From Agromyces sp. CF514 (lineage in GTDB: Bacteria > Actinomycetota > Actinomycetes > Actinomycetales > Microbacteriaceae): a stretch of DNA of 64,000 nt. The position numbers were made by a program, and so were the translations under genes. Shown here in pieces: positions 26,342-37,665 of this stretch; position 1 is the first letter of the stretch, and each line of letters starts with the position of its first letter. The DNA lies in the NCBI RefSeq assembly GCF_900113185.1, contig NZ_FOZD01000002.1, forward strand, positions 868,001 through 932,000, given 5' to 3'. Under the pieces are notes generated by a model, which was given only the letters and a program-made list of their open reading frames with translations, searched no databases and was not told where the DNA came from.

Positions 26342-27183
26342 GCACCATGACCACGACCGATCTCGGCACCCCGGGCCCGAGCGCCCCCGCCCTCGAGCCC
26401 ACCCCGATCGCCGCGCGCCCGCGCATCGGAGCCCTCACCGCGGAGTCGGTGTTCATCGGCCGCAGCTTCCGGCACTCGGTGCGCGACGTCGAGTCGATGC
26501 TCATGGCCGTCATGCTCCCGGTGATGCTGATGCTGATGTTCACCTGGATCTTCGGCAACGCCATCGACCCGACCGGCGGCTACGTCGACTACGTCGTGCC
26601 GGGCATCATCCTGCTCTGCGCCGGCTTCGGAGCCTCGTCGACGGCCGTGTCCGTGTCGCGCGACATGACGACGGGCGTCATCGACCGGTTCCGCACGATG
26701 CCGATCCGCAGCGGGGCCGTGCTCACCGGCCATGTCGTCGCGAGCCTCGCCCGCAACCTCGTCGCGACGGCCGTCGTGATCTGCGTCGGCCTGCTCGTGG
26801 GCTTCAGCCCGACCGCCACGCCCGTCGAATGGGTCGGCGTGTTCGCCGTCGTCGCCCTGTACATCCTCGCGATCACGTCGCTGTTCGCCGCGATCGGCCT
26901 CGCGGCCGGCACGCCGGAGGCGGCGAGCGGCTACGGGTTCATCCTGCTGTTCCTGCCGTACGTCTCGAGCGCCTTCGTGCCCGTCTCCACGATGCCCGAG
27001 TGGCTGCAGCCCATCGCGGAGCACCAGCCGATCACCCCGGTCATCGAGACGATCCGCGCCCTGCTCACCGACGCGCCGATCGGAGACCAGGGATGGTGGG
27101 CGCTCGGCTGGTGCGTCGTGATCATCGTGGTCGCGATGGCCTGGGGCGCATGGCTGTTCGCGCGCAAGTCGGGTCGCCGCTGA
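26338..27183 (+). CDS. ABC-2 type exporter permease (DrrB-like)
   Basis: 281 residues. A cytoplasmic N terminus of about 45 residues is followed by six predicted membrane helices (first at about 48-72, last at about 255-275) with an ABC-2 membrane motif around the SRDMTTGVIDRFRTMP stretch, the conserved cytoplasmic coupling segment of DrrB-type permeases. It works as a dimer with the ATPase encoded just upstream to export a hydrophobic compound, probably an antibiotic. GTG 26338 is preferred to ATG 26347 because AGGA lies 6 bases before it and it makes the 4-bp overlap. Confidence 0.88.
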   Translation: MSTMTTTDLGTPGPSAPALEPTPIAARPRIGALTAESVFIGRSFRHSVRDVESMLMAVMLPVMLMLMFTWIFGNAIDPTGGYVDYVVPGIILLCAGFGASSTAVSVSRDMTTGVIDRFRTMPIRSGAVLTGHVVASLARNLVATAVVICVGLLVGFSPTATPVEWVGVFAVVALYILAITSLFAAIGLAAGTPEAASGYGFILLFLPYVSSAFVPVSTMPEWLQPIAEHQPITPVIETIRALLTDAPIGDQGWWALGWCVVIIVVAMAWGAWLFARKSGRR

Positions 27184-27211
27184 CCTCCGATCCCCAGGGC
27201 GATCGGAACGA

Positions 27212-27247
27212 CGGATGCCGCGGGCCGGGCGCGGCTCGCGGCATCCG
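27212..27247. terminator. Hairpin after the exporter permease
   Basis: An 11-bp perfect stem (27212-27222 with 27237-27247) with a 14-nt loop, built from the GGATGCCGC/GCGGCATCC word. It ends 60 bases before tsaC. Confidence 0.6.
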
Positions 27248-27292
27248 CAGCGCGTGGGCGGGGACGGCCCCGAGCCGCCCTGCCGGCTGGTC

Positions 27293-27298
27293 TAGAAT
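27293..27298 (+). promoter_or_regulatory. -10 element of tsaC, nearly leaderless
   Basis: TAGAAT ends 9 bases before the tsaC ATG, so the 5' UTR would be only about 3 nt. No clear -35. Confidence 0.5.
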
Positions 27299-27307
27299 CG
27301 AGCGGTC

Positions 27308-28153
27308 ATGACTGCCATCTACGACTGTTCGGTCGAATCCCAGCTGCTCACCGGCCTCCGTCTCGCGCGCGGGGCGATCGGCCGAGGCCAGCTCGTCGTG
27401 ATCCCGACCGACACGGTCTACGGCGTCGCCGCCGACGCGTTCGACCCGGCCGCGGTCACGCGACTGCTCGAGGCGAAGGGGCGCGAGCGCACGTCGCCGC
27501 CGCCGGTGCTGATCCCCGGCATCCCCACGCTCGACGCGCTCGCGAGCGAGGTGCCCGAGCCGGTGCGGCAGTTGGTCGGCGAGTTCTGGCCGGGCGGGCT
27601 CACCGTCATCCTGAACGCCCAGCCCTCCCTCACCTGGGATCTCGGCGAGACCCGCGGCACGGTCGCCCTGCGCATGCCCGACAGCCGCATCGCGCTCGAA
27701 CTGCTCGCCGAGACCGGCCCGCTCGCGGTCTCCTCGGCGAACCTGAGCGGCCTGCCCGCAGCCACGACCGCCGCCGAGGCCGCCGACATGCTCGGCGAAT
27801 CGGTCGCCGTCTACCTCGACGGGGGCTCGGCGGGCGCCGACTACGACGCGATCGGCGAGCGCCCCGGCGACACGAGCTCCACGATCATCGACGCGACCGG
27901 GCTCACGGGCGGCACCGGCACGATCCGCATCGTGCGCGCGGGCGTGATCTCGCGCGAGCGCATCGCCGCGGTCGTCGGCGACGAGCTGCTCGCGCCCGAC
28001 GCGGTCGCTGCTCCGGCGCTCGCGGCTCCGGCGGTCGAGCCGGCCGAGGGCGGGCCGGCGGCCGCGCCGGCAGACGTCGCGTCGGCCGCATCCGCCGACG
28101 CCGACGTGCCGTCCGCGGCATCCGACGACTCCACGGGCGCCGCCGCCTCATGA
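27308..28153 (+). CDS. tsaC: L-threonylcarbamoyladenylate synthase (Sua5/YwlC family)
   Basis: 281 residues. It makes threonylcarbamoyl-AMP from threonine, bicarbonate and ATP for the t6A modification of ANN-decoding tRNAs. The YrdC-like domain fills about 15-215: PTDTVYGVAADAFD near residue 37, the KGR segment (LLEAKGRERTSPPPVLI), and SSANLSGLPA near 143. The C-terminal tail (about 225-281) is Ala/Pro/Asp-rich low complexity and lacks the full Sua5 domain. The KGR-loop reads KGRERTSPPPVLI where most members have KGRP. It overlaps the next gene by 4 bp. Confidence 0.92.
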   Translation: MTAIYDCSVESQLLTGLRLARGAIGRGQLVVIPTDTVYGVAADAFDPAAVTRLLEAKGRERTSPPPVLIPGIPTLDALASEVPEPVRQLVGEFWPGGLTVILNAQPSLTWDLGETRGTVALRMPDSRIALELLAETGPLAVSSANLSGLPAATTAAEAADMLGESVAVYLDGGSAGADYDAIGERPGDTSSTIIDATGLTGGTGTIRIVRAGVISRERIAAVVGDELLAPDAVAAPALAAPAVEPAEGGPAAAPADVASAASADADVPSAASDDSTGAAAS

Positions 28154-29502
28154 CCCTGTTCCTCGCGCTCGCGATCGTCGCCGCGCTCGTGACCCTCGTC
28201 GGGTCCTACGTCGTCTGGAAGCTGAGCCTGAAGTACCGGCTCTATCCCAAGATCCGCGAGCGCGACGTGCACACCCGCCCGACGCCGAGGCTCGGCGGCA
28301 TCGCGATGTTCGTGGGCATCCTCGTGGCGTTCGGCGCGGCGTGGTTCGTCTCGAGCCTCGGTCCGACGCGGTTCGCGAACGTCGCGATCATCTTCCAGGA
28401 CCCGACGCAGGTGCTCGCCATCCTCGGCGCGGCGCTGCTCATCGTGCTCATCGGCGTCGCCGATGACATCTGGGACCTCGACTGGACCACGAAGCTCGCC
28501 GGGCAGTTCATCGCCGCGGGCCTCATCGCCTGGCAGGGCGTGTCGATCGTCTCGCTGCCCATCGGCGGCATCCTGGTCGGCTCGTCGTGGATGTTCGCGA
28601 CCCTGACGGTGTTCGTGATCGTGCTCGTGATGAACGCGGTCAACTTCATCGACGGCCTCGACGGCCTCGTCGCGGGCGTCTCGCTCATCGCCAACGGCGT
28701 GTTCTTCGTCTACACGTACCTGCTCGTGCAGCAGACCTCGCCGACGAACTACTTCAACCTCGCGTCGATGATCGCGATCATCCTGGTCGGCGCCTGCGCC
28801 GGATTCCTGCCGCTCAACTGGCGGCCGGCGAAGCTGTTCATGGGCGATGCGGGCGCGCTGCTCGTCGGCCTCCTCATGGCGACCTCGGCCATCGCGGTCA
28901 CCGGACAGCTGAACCCCGCAGGCGTCGGCTTCAACCAGCTCTTCGCCGCCTTCATCCCGATCATCCTCCCCGTGATCGTGCTGCTCATCCCGCTGCTCGA
29001 CTTCGGCCTCGCGGTCGTGAGGCGCCTCCGCGCGGGCAAGTCGCCGTTCGCGGCAGACCGCAAGCACCTCCACCACCGCCTGCTCGACATGGGCCATTCG
29101 CACCTGAACGCGGTGCTCATCTTCTACGGCTGGACCGCGGTCGCGTCGATCGGATGCCTCCTCACCTACGTGTTCCCGGTGTACTTCGGCATCAGCGCGC
29201 GCTGGGCCTTCCTGCTCCTCGGCGTCGGGTTCGTGGCGTGCGCGATCGTCACGCTCGCGCCGCTCGGCCGGCGCAAGCGCCTGACCGTCGCGGCCGAGGC
29301 CACGACGTACGCGCCGGTCGCACCGCACCTCGACGAGCTCGAGGGCGGCGCGGTGCAGGTCGCGGGCGCGGCGGATGCCGCGGCCGACCGTTCGAGCGAC
29401 GAGGCCGTCGCCGACGAGCCGGCGACGGGCGAAGCCGAAGGCGAGGCGGCAGCCGGCGCGGGCGGCTCCGACGGCGGCCCGGCTCCGGCCCAGAACGCAT
29501 AG
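28150..29502 (+). CDS. WecA/MraY-type undecaprenyl-phosphate sugar-phosphate transferase
   Basis: 450 residues, polyprenyl-phosphate N-acetylhexosamine-1-phosphate transferase family. About eleven membrane helices; the catalytic cytoplasmic motifs are ADDIWDLDW (aspartate-rich, near 105), NFIDGLDGL (near 162), GDAGALLVG (near 237) and the histidine motif HLHHRLLDMGHS (near 308), as in WecA rather than MraY. It should start a cell-wall glycan or teichoic/arabinogalactan-type linkage unit by loading GlcNAc-1-P on undecaprenyl phosphate. The C-terminal 80 residues are acidic low complexity. The position between tsaC and the atp operon is conserved in actinobacteria. Confidence 0.88.
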   Translation: MTLFLALAIVAALVTLVGSYVVWKLSLKYRLYPKIRERDVHTRPTPRLGGIAMFVGILVAFGAAWFVSSLGPTRFANVAIIFQDPTQVLAILGAALLIVLIGVADDIWDLDWTTKLAGQFIAAGLIAWQGVSIVSLPIGGILVGSSWMFATLTVFVIVLVMNAVNFIDGLDGLVAGVSLIANGVFFVYTYLLVQQTSPTNYFNLASMIAIILVGACAGFLPLNWRPAKLFMGDAGALLVGLLMATSAIAVTGQLNPAGVGFNQLFAAFIPIILPVIVLLIPLLDFGLAVVRRLRAGKSPFAADRKHLHHRLLDMGHSHLNAVLIFYGWTAVASIGCLLTYVFPVYFGISARWAFLLLGVGFVACAIVTLAPLGRRKRLTVAAEATTYAPVAPHLDELEGGAVQVAGAADAAADRSSDEAVADEPATGEAEGEAAAGAGGSDGGPAPAQNA

Positions 29503-29533
29503 GTAGAATCGGGCGACCCACGACTGGAGCCTG

Positions 29534-30004
29534 ATGAACGACGCACGACCCGACAACACCCCGACCTCGAACCCCGTCCTGCGCCAGGCCCTCGTCTGGG
29601 GCGGCATCGTGGCCGCCGCGCTGCTCGTCGTGAGCGGCGTGCTCGGCTGGATCCTCGCGGGCGGCGAGGGGCTCGTCGGCGCGCTCATCGGCACCGCGAT
29701 GGCGGTCGTGTTCATGGGCATCACCGCGGCGACGATCCTGATCGCGAACCGCTTCGCGTCGAGCGACCTCTTCGTCGGTGCGTTCTTCGGCATCGTGCTC
29801 GGCGGGTGGCTCCTCAAGTTCATCGTCTTCATCGTGCTCGTCGTGCTGCTGCGGGATGCCGCGTGGCTCGACACGACCGTGCTGTTCCTCAGCCTCGTGA
29901 TCGGCGTGCTGGCCTCGCTCATCGTCGACGTCGTGGTCATCACGAAGTCCCGGATGCCGCACGTGAGCGACGTCGAACTGCCGCCCGCGCCCCACGAGGA
30001 CTGA
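29534..30004 (+). CDS. AtpI-like four-helix membrane protein
   Basis: 156 residues with four predicted membrane helices (about 22-44, 49-71, 80-106, 110-135) and short polar ends. No strong sequence motif, but size, topology and position directly before atpB match the AtpI/Rv1303-type proteins that precede actinobacterial ATP synthase operons and are thought to help c-ring assembly. The ATG at 29534 is 31 bp after the transferase gene, so it may be transcribed with the upstream genes, the atp promoter lying behind it. Confidence 0.75.
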   Translation: MNDARPDNTPTSNPVLRQALVWGGIVAAALLVVSGVLGWILAGGEGLVGALIGTAMAVVFMGITAATILIANRFASSDLFVGAFFGIVLGGWLLKFIVFIVLVVLLRDAAWLDTTVLFLSLVIGVLASLIVDVVVITKSRMPHVSDVELPPAPHED

Positions 30005-30005
30005 A

Positions 30006-30024
30006 TTTCGACGTCTTGTCGAAA
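30006..30024. promoter_or_regulatory. Inverted repeat between atpI-like gene and atp promoter
   Basis: TTTCGAC and GTCGAAA, perfect 7-bp arms with a 5-nt loop, start two bases after the stop codon. It could be a weak terminator or a regulator site. It does not match the actinobacterial LexA box. Confidence 0.35.
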
Positions 30025-30070
30025 AACTCGGCTCAGACTCGCTCGGCGATTCGTCCGATGCCCGAAGTCT

Positions 30071-30079
30071 TGCTAGAGT
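30071..30079 (+). promoter_or_regulatory. Extended -10 promoter of the atp operon
   Basis: TGC-TAGAGT fits an extended -10; transcription would start near 30086, leaving a 50-100 nt leader depending on the atpB start. No good -35. Confidence 0.5.
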
Positions 30080-30095
30080 AATGGAGATCCCCCCG

Positions 30096-30182
30096 GTGAA
30101 CGCCTGCTTCGGCATGTGCGTTGAACCGTTCCGATGTTCGTCGTCGCGAGAGCAGAGCTCCACGCCCCGAAACAGGAGATAG
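30096..30182 (+). other. Possible 28-codon upstream ORF in the atp leader
   Basis: A GTG-initiated frame (MNACFGMCVEPF...) ends in TAG at 30180-30182, exactly against the AGGAGA (30174-30179) that seems to serve atpB. The composition is not coding-like, so the support is positional only. Confidence 0.2.
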
Positions 30183-30997
30183 CGCTGCTAGCTAACGCTC
30201 TGAGCCTTCTGGTTCCCCTTTCAACCAACGATGGTGAATTCCACGGGCCGTCGATCGACGAATTCTTCCCTGGAGCGCTCCTCTTCGAAGGCACTGCCTT
30301 CGAGATCAACCGCATCATGCTCGTCCGCTTCGTCGCGGTCGTCGCACTGCTCCTGGTCTTCTGGCTCGGCACGCGCCGTCTGCGCGTGGTGCCCGGCCGA
30401 TTCCAGAGCCTCGTCGAGATGGGTCTCGACGTGGTGCGCGTCAACATCGCCGAAGACCTCCTCGGCAAGAAGGACGGCAAGCGGTTCCTGCCGATCCTCA
30501 CGACGATGTTCTTCATGATCCTGTTCATGAACATCACGGGCATCATCCCGTTCCTGAACATCGCCGGCACCTCCGTCATCGGCGTGCCGCTGGTCCTCGC
30601 GATCGTCGCCTACGTGACCTTCATCTACGCGGGCGTCAAGAAGAGCCCCAAGAACTTCTTCAAGAACTCCCTCTTCCCCTCGGGTGTTCCGTGGCCGGTG
30701 TACATCATCGTCACGCCGATCGAGCTCATCTCGACGTTCGTGATCCGCCCGATCACGCTGACCCTGCGACTCATGATGAACATGATCGTCGGTCACCTCC
30801 TGCTCGTGCTCTTCTTCGCAGCCACGCAGTTCTTCGTCTTCACGATGGGCGGCTGGTGGACTCTCCTCGGTGCCGGAACCCTGGCCTTCGGGTTCGCGTT
30901 CACGCTGTTCGAGATCCTCGTCGCAGTACTGCAGGCATACGTCTTCGCACTCCTCACCGCGGTCTACATCCAGCTCGCGGTCGCAGAAGAGCACTGA
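30134..30997 (+). CDS. atpB: F1Fo ATP synthase subunit a
   Basis: 287 residues from the first ATG. Membrane subunit of the Fo proton channel; it carries the essential arginine in the penultimate helix region (ITLTLRLMMNMIVGHLLL, near residue 212) and five to six membrane helices. The start is uncertain: ATG 30134 has no ribosome site, while the only good one (AGGAGA, 30174-30179) precedes a CTG codon at 30185 in frame, giving a protein of 270 residues that starts just before ALSLLVPLS. The first 17 codons look non-coding. It leads the atpBEFHAGDC operon. Confidence 0.9.
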   Translation: MFVVARAELHAPKQEIALLANALSLLVPLSTNDGEFHGPSIDEFFPGALLFEGTAFEINRIMLVRFVAVVALLLVFWLGTRRLRVVPGRFQSLVEMGLDVVRVNIAEDLLGKKDGKRFLPILTTMFFMILFMNITGIIPFLNIAGTSVIGVPLVLAIVAYVTFIYAGVKKSPKNFFKNSLFPSGVPWPVYIIVTPIELISTFVIRPITLTLRLMMNMIVGHLLLVLFFAATQFFVFTMGGWWTLLGAGTLAFGFAFTLFEILVAVLQAYVFALLTAVYIQLAVAEEH

Positions 30998-31027
30998 GCC
31001 CGGGCACCCGCCCAGATACATCCCTAG

Positions 31028-31276
<249 letters not shown>

Positions 31277-31304
31277 TCCACCCGTCGCAACTGAGGAGGC
31301 CAAC

Positions 31305-31871
31305 GTGCTTCATGCAGTACTGAGCGCTGCAACCGAGGGTGGCGAGACCCACAGCCCGGTCATCCCCGAGGGTTACGACATCCTCTGGTCGTCGGTCTGC
31401 TTCATCATCATCCTCATCTTCTTCTGGAAGTACGTGCTGCCGCGCGTCCAGAAGATGCTCGATGAGCGCGGAGAGGCCATCGAGGGCAACATCGCGAAGG
31501 CCGACGAGGCCCAGCGCAAGGCCGAGGCCGCTCTCGAGGAGTACACCGCCCAGCTCGCCGACGCGCGCGCCGAGGCCGGTCAGATCCGCGAGACCGCTCG
31601 TGAAGACGGCAAGAAGATCGTCGCCGAAGCCAAGGACACCGCGATCTCCGAGGCGGCTCGCGTCACCGCGAGCGCGCAGGCGCAGATCGAAGCCGAGCGC
31701 CAGTCCGCGCTCGTGTCGCTCCGCTCCGAGGTCGGCACCATCGCGATCGACCTGGCATCCGGCGTCATCGGCGAGTCGCTGACCGACGACCAGAAGGCCC
31801 AGGCCGTGGTCGACCGGTTCCTCGCCGACCTCGAGGCGTCCGAGCAGGCCGCCGCAGGGGAGACGAAGTAA
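31305..31871 (+). CDS. atpF: F1Fo ATP synthase subunit b
   Basis: 188 residues: one membrane helix (about 25-46, ILWSSVCFIIILIFFWKYVLP) and a long charged helix forming the peripheral stalk that holds F1 against Fo. Alanine/glutamate heptads run to about residue 165. GTG start at 31305 with GAGGAGG upstream. It is not fused to delta, unlike mycobacterial b-delta. Confidence 0.95.
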   Translation: MLHAVLSAATEGGETHSPVIPEGYDILWSSVCFIIILIFFWKYVLPRVQKMLDERGEAIEGNIAKADEAQRKAEAALEEYTAQLADARAEAGQIRETAREDGKKIVAEAKDTAISEAARVTASAQAQIEAERQSALVSLRSEVGTIAIDLASGVIGESLTDDQKAQAVVDRFLADLEASEQAAAGETK

Positions 31872-31874
31872 CCC

Positions 31875-32672
31875 ATGGGTAGCGCTACGAGAGAGGCCCT
31901 GGCCGCCTCGCGGGCCGGGCTCGCGTCGTCGGGCCGGGCCGACATGTCGGTCGCCGAGGACCTCCTCGCCGCGGTTCGACTCATCGCCGGTTCCGGCCAC
32001 CTGCGCACCGCGCTCACCGACACCGAAGCCGATGACGCGCAGAAGAGCGCGCTGGTCGCCGGGGTGTTCGGCGGTCGCATCGTGCCCGGTGCGGTGTCGC
32101 TGCTCACCGCCGCGGCATCGCAGCGGTGGTCGAGCCAGGCCGACTTCCTCGACGGCGTCGAGGAACTGGGCCTCCGGGTCGCAGCCGATGCCGCGGGCGA
32201 AGGCGTCGATCTCGACGACGAGCTGTTCACGTTCGAACGCGCCGTCGCCTCCGACGCGGAACTCGAGCTCTCGCTCGGTTCCAAGCTCGGAGCGAACGAC
32301 GCCAAGGCGCGTCTCGTCGAGCGGCTGCTCGGCTCGGGCAAGGCCGACCCGGCCACGCTCGTCGTGGTTCGCCACCTGGTGCTCTCGCCTCGCGGTCGCC
32401 GCATCGGTGCGATGCTTCGCGCCGCTGCCGGCGTGATCGCCGACCAGCGCGGATTCGAGGTCGCGACGGTCACGACCGCCGTGTCGCTGAGCGCCGCTCA
32501 GCTGGCGCGACTCGAGCAGGGACTCGCCGTCAAGGCGGGTCGCCGCATCCGATTCGACACCATCGTCGATCCCGCCGTGCTCGGTGGGGTCCGCGTGCAG
32601 ATCGGCGACGACGTCATCGACGGCAGCGTCGCCTCTCGCCTCAGCTCGCTGAGGCAGAAGCTTGCCGGCTGA
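31875..32672 (+). CDS. atpH: F1Fo ATP synthase subunit delta
   Basis: 265 residues, OSCP/delta family linking the b-stalk to the alpha/beta crown. The N-terminal helical bundle is about 1-110, and the conserved C-terminal signature includes the [29 protein letters not shown] region, typical of the delta end. Longer than the 177 residues of E. coli, as usual in actinobacteria. The ATG at 31875 follows the atpF stop by 3 bases. Confidence 0.95.
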   Translation: MGSATREALAASRAGLASSGRADMSVAEDLLAAVRLIAGSGHLRTALTDTEADDAQKSALVAGVFGGRIVPGAVSLLTAAASQRWSSQADFLDGVEELGLRVAADAAGEGVDLDDELFTFERAVASDAELELSLGSKLGANDAKARLVERLLGSGKADPATLVVVRHLVLSPRGRRIGAMLRAAAGVIADQRGFEVATVTTAVSLSAAQLARLEQGLAVKAGRRIRFDTIVDPAVLGGVRVQIGDDVIDGSVASRLSSLRQKLAG

Positions 32673-32718
32673 CGCCGGACGACAACGACCGGCGTCCCGC
32701 GCCGCGACACACCAGTAG

Positions 32719-32735
32719 CTGTACAACCGGTACAG
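32719..32735 (+). promoter_or_regulatory. Hairpin before the atpA ribosome site
   Basis: CTGTAC and GTACAG, 6-bp arms with a 5-nt loop, followed at once by AAAAGGAAAAG and the atpA ATG. It may set mRNA stability or differential expression inside the operon. Confidence 0.4.
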
Positions 32736-32749
32736 AAAAGGAAAAGACA

Positions 32750-34390
32750 ATGGCAGAACTCTCCATCAGCCCCGATGAGATCCGCACGGCTCTCACGGAG
32801 TTCGCCGCGGCCTACGAGCCGGGCACGGCGCAGAAGACCGAGGTCGGATACGTCACCGATGCCGCCGACGGCATCGCGCACGTCGAGGGACTGCCCTCGG
32901 TCATGGCCAACGAGCTCATCCGCTTCGCGGACGGCACGCTGGGTCTCGCGCTGAACCTCGAGGAAGACGTGATCGGCGTCGTCGTCCTCGGCGAGTTCAC
33001 CGGCATCGAAGCGGGCATGGAGGTGACCCGCACGGGCGAGGTCCTCTCGGTTCCCGTCGGCGAGGGCTACCTCGGCCGTGTCGTCGACCCCCTCGGCAAC
33101 CCGATCGACGGTCTCGGCGAGATCACGGGCATCGAGGGCCGCCGCGCCCTCGAGCTCCAGGCTCCCGGTGTCATGCAGCGCAAGTCGGTCCACGAGCCGC
33201 TCCAGACCGGTATCAAGGCGATCGACGCCATGATCCCCGTCGGCCGCGGCCAGCGTCAGCTGATCATCGGCGACCGCCAGACCGGCAAGACGGCGATCGC
33301 GATCGACACGATCATCAACCAGAAGGCCAACTGGGAGTCCGGCGACGTCAACAAGCAGGTTCGCTGCATCTACGTCGCGATCGGCCAGAAGGGCTCGACC
33401 ATCGCTTCGGTGAAGGGCGCGCTCGAAGACGCCGGTGCCATGGAGTACACCACGATCGTCGCGGCTCCGGCCTCCGACCCCGCAGGCTTCAAGTACCTCG
33501 CGCCGTACACCGGTTCGGCCATCGGCCAGCACTGGATGTACGACTCCAAGCACGTCCTCATCATCTTCGACGACCTGTCGAAGCAGGCCGAGGCCTACCG
33601 TGCCGTGTCGCTCCTCCTCCGTCGTCCGCCGGGACGCGAGGCGTACCCCGGTGACGTCTTCTACCTGCACTCCCGTCTGCTCGAGCGTTGCGCGAAGCTG
33701 TCCGACGAGCTCGGCGCCGGCTCGATGACCGGCCTGCCGATCATCGAGACCAAGGCGAACGACGTCTCGGCGTACATCCCGACCAACGTGATCTCGATCA
33801 CCGACGGCCAGATCTTCCTCCAGTCCGACCTGTTCAACGCCAACCAGCGTCCCGCGGTCGACGTCGGCATCTCGGTCTCGCGAGTCGGTGGCGACGCGCA
33901 GGTCAAGTCGATCAAGAAGGTCTCCGGCACGCTGAAGCTCGAGCTCGCCCAGTACCGCTCGCTCGAGGCGTTCGCGATGTTCGCATCCGACCTCGACGCG
34001 GCGAGCCGTCGTCAGCTCGCCCGTGGTGCTCGTCTGACCGAGCTGCTCAAGCAGCCGCAGTACTCGCCGTACCCCGTCGAAGAGCAGGTCGTCTCGATCT
34101 GGGCCGGTACGAACGGCAAGCTCGACGAGGTGCCCGTCGAGGACATCCTGCGCTTCGAGCGCGAGCTGCTCGACTACCTCGGCCGCAACACCTCGGTGCT
34201 GACCGACCTGCGTGAGACGAACGTGCTCTCCGACGAGACCGTGTCGACCCTCGAGTCGTCGGTCGACAAGTTCAAGCTCGAGTTCCAGACGGGCGAGGGC
34301 AAGCCGCTCGCATCCGTCGGCTCCGAGCAGTTCGAGCCGATCGACGCTGAATCCGTCAACCAGGAGCAGGTCGTCAAGTCGAAGCGCTGA
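32750..34390 (+). CDS. atpA: F1Fo ATP synthase subunit alpha
   Basis: 546 residues, non-catalytic nucleotide-binding subunit of F1. Beta-barrel N domain (about 25-95), nucleotide-binding core with P-loop GDRQTGKTA (near 174), the family signature near 375 ([21 protein letters not shown], with the arginine finger R), and the helical C domain. The C-terminal 30 residues extend beyond the E. coli protein. The ATG at 32750 has AAAAGGAAAAG upstream. Confidence 0.97.
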   Translation: MAELSISPDEIRTALTEFAAAYEPGTAQKTEVGYVTDAADGIAHVEGLPSVMANELIRFADGTLGLALNLEEDVIGVVVLGEFTGIEAGMEVTRTGEVLSVPVGEGYLGRVVDPLGNPIDGLGEITGIEGRRALELQAPGVMQRKSVHEPLQTGIKAIDAMIPVGRGQRQLIIGDRQTGKTAIAIDTIINQKANWESGDVNKQVRCIYVAIGQKGSTIASVKGALEDAGAMEYTTIVAAPASDPAGFKYLAPYTGSAIGQHWMYDSKHVLIIFDDLSKQAEAYRAVSLLLRRPPGREAYPGDVFYLHSRLLERCAKLSDELGAGSMTGLPIIETKANDVSAYIPTNVISITDGQIFLQSDLFNANQRPAVDVGISVSRVGGDAQVKSIKKVSGTLKLELAQYRSLEAFAMFASDLDAASRRQLARGARLTELLKQPQYSPYPVEEQVVSIWAGTNGKLDEVPVEDILRFERELLDYLGRNTSVLTDLRETNVLSDETVSTLESSVDKFKLEFQTGEGKPLASVGSEQFEPIDAESVNQEQVVKSKR

Positions 34391-34437
34391 GCGCCTCGAC
34401 ACGACTGATCGATCGACTCTAGGACTACAGGAGAGAC

Positions 34438-36818
<2,381 letters not shown>

Positions 36819-36820
36819 AC

Positions 36821-37081
36821 ATGGCCGCACTCAACGTGAGCGTCGTCTCGGCCGACCGGGAGATCTGGTCGGGCGAGGCGTCCATGGTCGTCGCTCGCAC
36901 CGTCGAGGGCCAGATCGGCATCCTGCCGGGCCACGAGCCGATGCTCGCGGTCCTGGCGGCCGGCGAGGTTCGGGTCTCCCTGCCCGACGGTGAGAAGATC
37001 ACCGCGAATGCTGAAGACGGCTTCCTCTCGGTGCAGTCGAACACCGTCCAGATCGTCGCCTCGCGCGCCGAACTGGCCTGA
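36821..37081 (+). CDS. atpC: F1Fo ATP synthase subunit epsilon, short form
   Basis: 86 residues, covering only the N-terminal beta-sandwich (GQIGILPGHEPML near 30, and the DGFLSVQSNTVQI strand near 70). The two C-terminal helices of the E. coli protein (139 residues), which inhibit ATP hydrolysis, are absent. The start is ATG 36821 with AAGGAGAACGG upstream; an in-frame ATG at 36788 lies inside atpD. It is the last gene of the operon. Confidence 0.94.
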   Translation: MAALNVSVVSADREIWSGEASMVVARTVEGQIGILPGHEPMLAVLAAGEVRVSLPDGEKITANAEDGFLSVQSNTVQIVASRAELA

Positions 37082-37092
37082 GGGTTCAGCGG

Positions 37093-37665
37093 ATGCAGGG
37101 GGAGCAGCCGCTGGATCGACAGTTCGGAGAACTGTCGATCACCCAACTCGTCGTCATGGCGGGTCTGCCCGGAGCCGGGAAGTCGACGATCGCTGAGATC
37201 GTCGGCGCCCGGCTCGGGGCGACCGTCGTGTCGGTCGACCCGATCGAGTCCGCGATCCTGAGGGCCGGCATCGACGCCGACGAGCCCACGGGGCTCGCGG
37301 CATATCTCGTGGCCGAGGAGATCGCCGAGAAGGAACTCCTCTCCGGTCGTACGGTCATCGTCGACGCGGTGAACGCGGGAGAGGCGGCGCGCCTGCAGTG
37401 GCGCGACCTCGCGGTCCGCGCCGAGGTTCGCCTGCGCGTCGTCGAGGTCGTCTGCTCCGACGAGGAGCTCCACCGCTCACGGCTGGCCAAGCGGGAACGC
37501 AACCTGCCGCATCTCGAGGAGACGACCTGGCGCGCGGTCGAGCAGAGCCTCGAGGGCTACGCCGCGTGGACGGGACCGTCGTCGGCTCTGCCGCGTGTGA
37601 CGATCGACAGCATCGAATCGCTCGGCTCCAACGTCGACGCGACGCTCGCGTTCCTCGCTTCGTAG
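37093..37665 (+). CDS. P-loop kinase-like ATPase (AAA_33/Zeta-type)
   Basis: 190 residues. Walker A GLPGAGKST (near 24-32), the next conserved aspartate in VVSVDPIE, a mid-domain strand TVIVDAVNA, and the lid arginines in RSRLAKRER. The pattern fits small P-loop kinases of the AAA_33/chloramphenicol-phosphotransferase-like group, which phosphorylate a small metabolite or nucleotide sugar. No substrate can be named. The ATG at 37093 is 11 bp after atpC, so it may be read from the atp transcript; yaaA follows directly. Confidence 0.8.
   Translation: MQGEQPLDRQFGELSITQLVVMAGLPGAGKSTIAEIVGARLGATVVSVDPIESAILRAGIDADEPTGLAAYLVAEEIAEKELLSGRTVIVDAVNAGEAARLQWRDLAVRAEVRLRVVEVVCSDEELHRSRLAKRERNLPHLEETTWRAVEQSLEGYAAWTGPSSALPRVTIDSIESLGSNVDATLAFLAS

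Noticed and set aside
30006..30024. SOS (LexA) box before atpB
   Set aside because: The arms TTTCGAC/GTCGAAA do not match the actinobacterial TCGAAC-N4-GTTCGA consensus in sequence or spacing.
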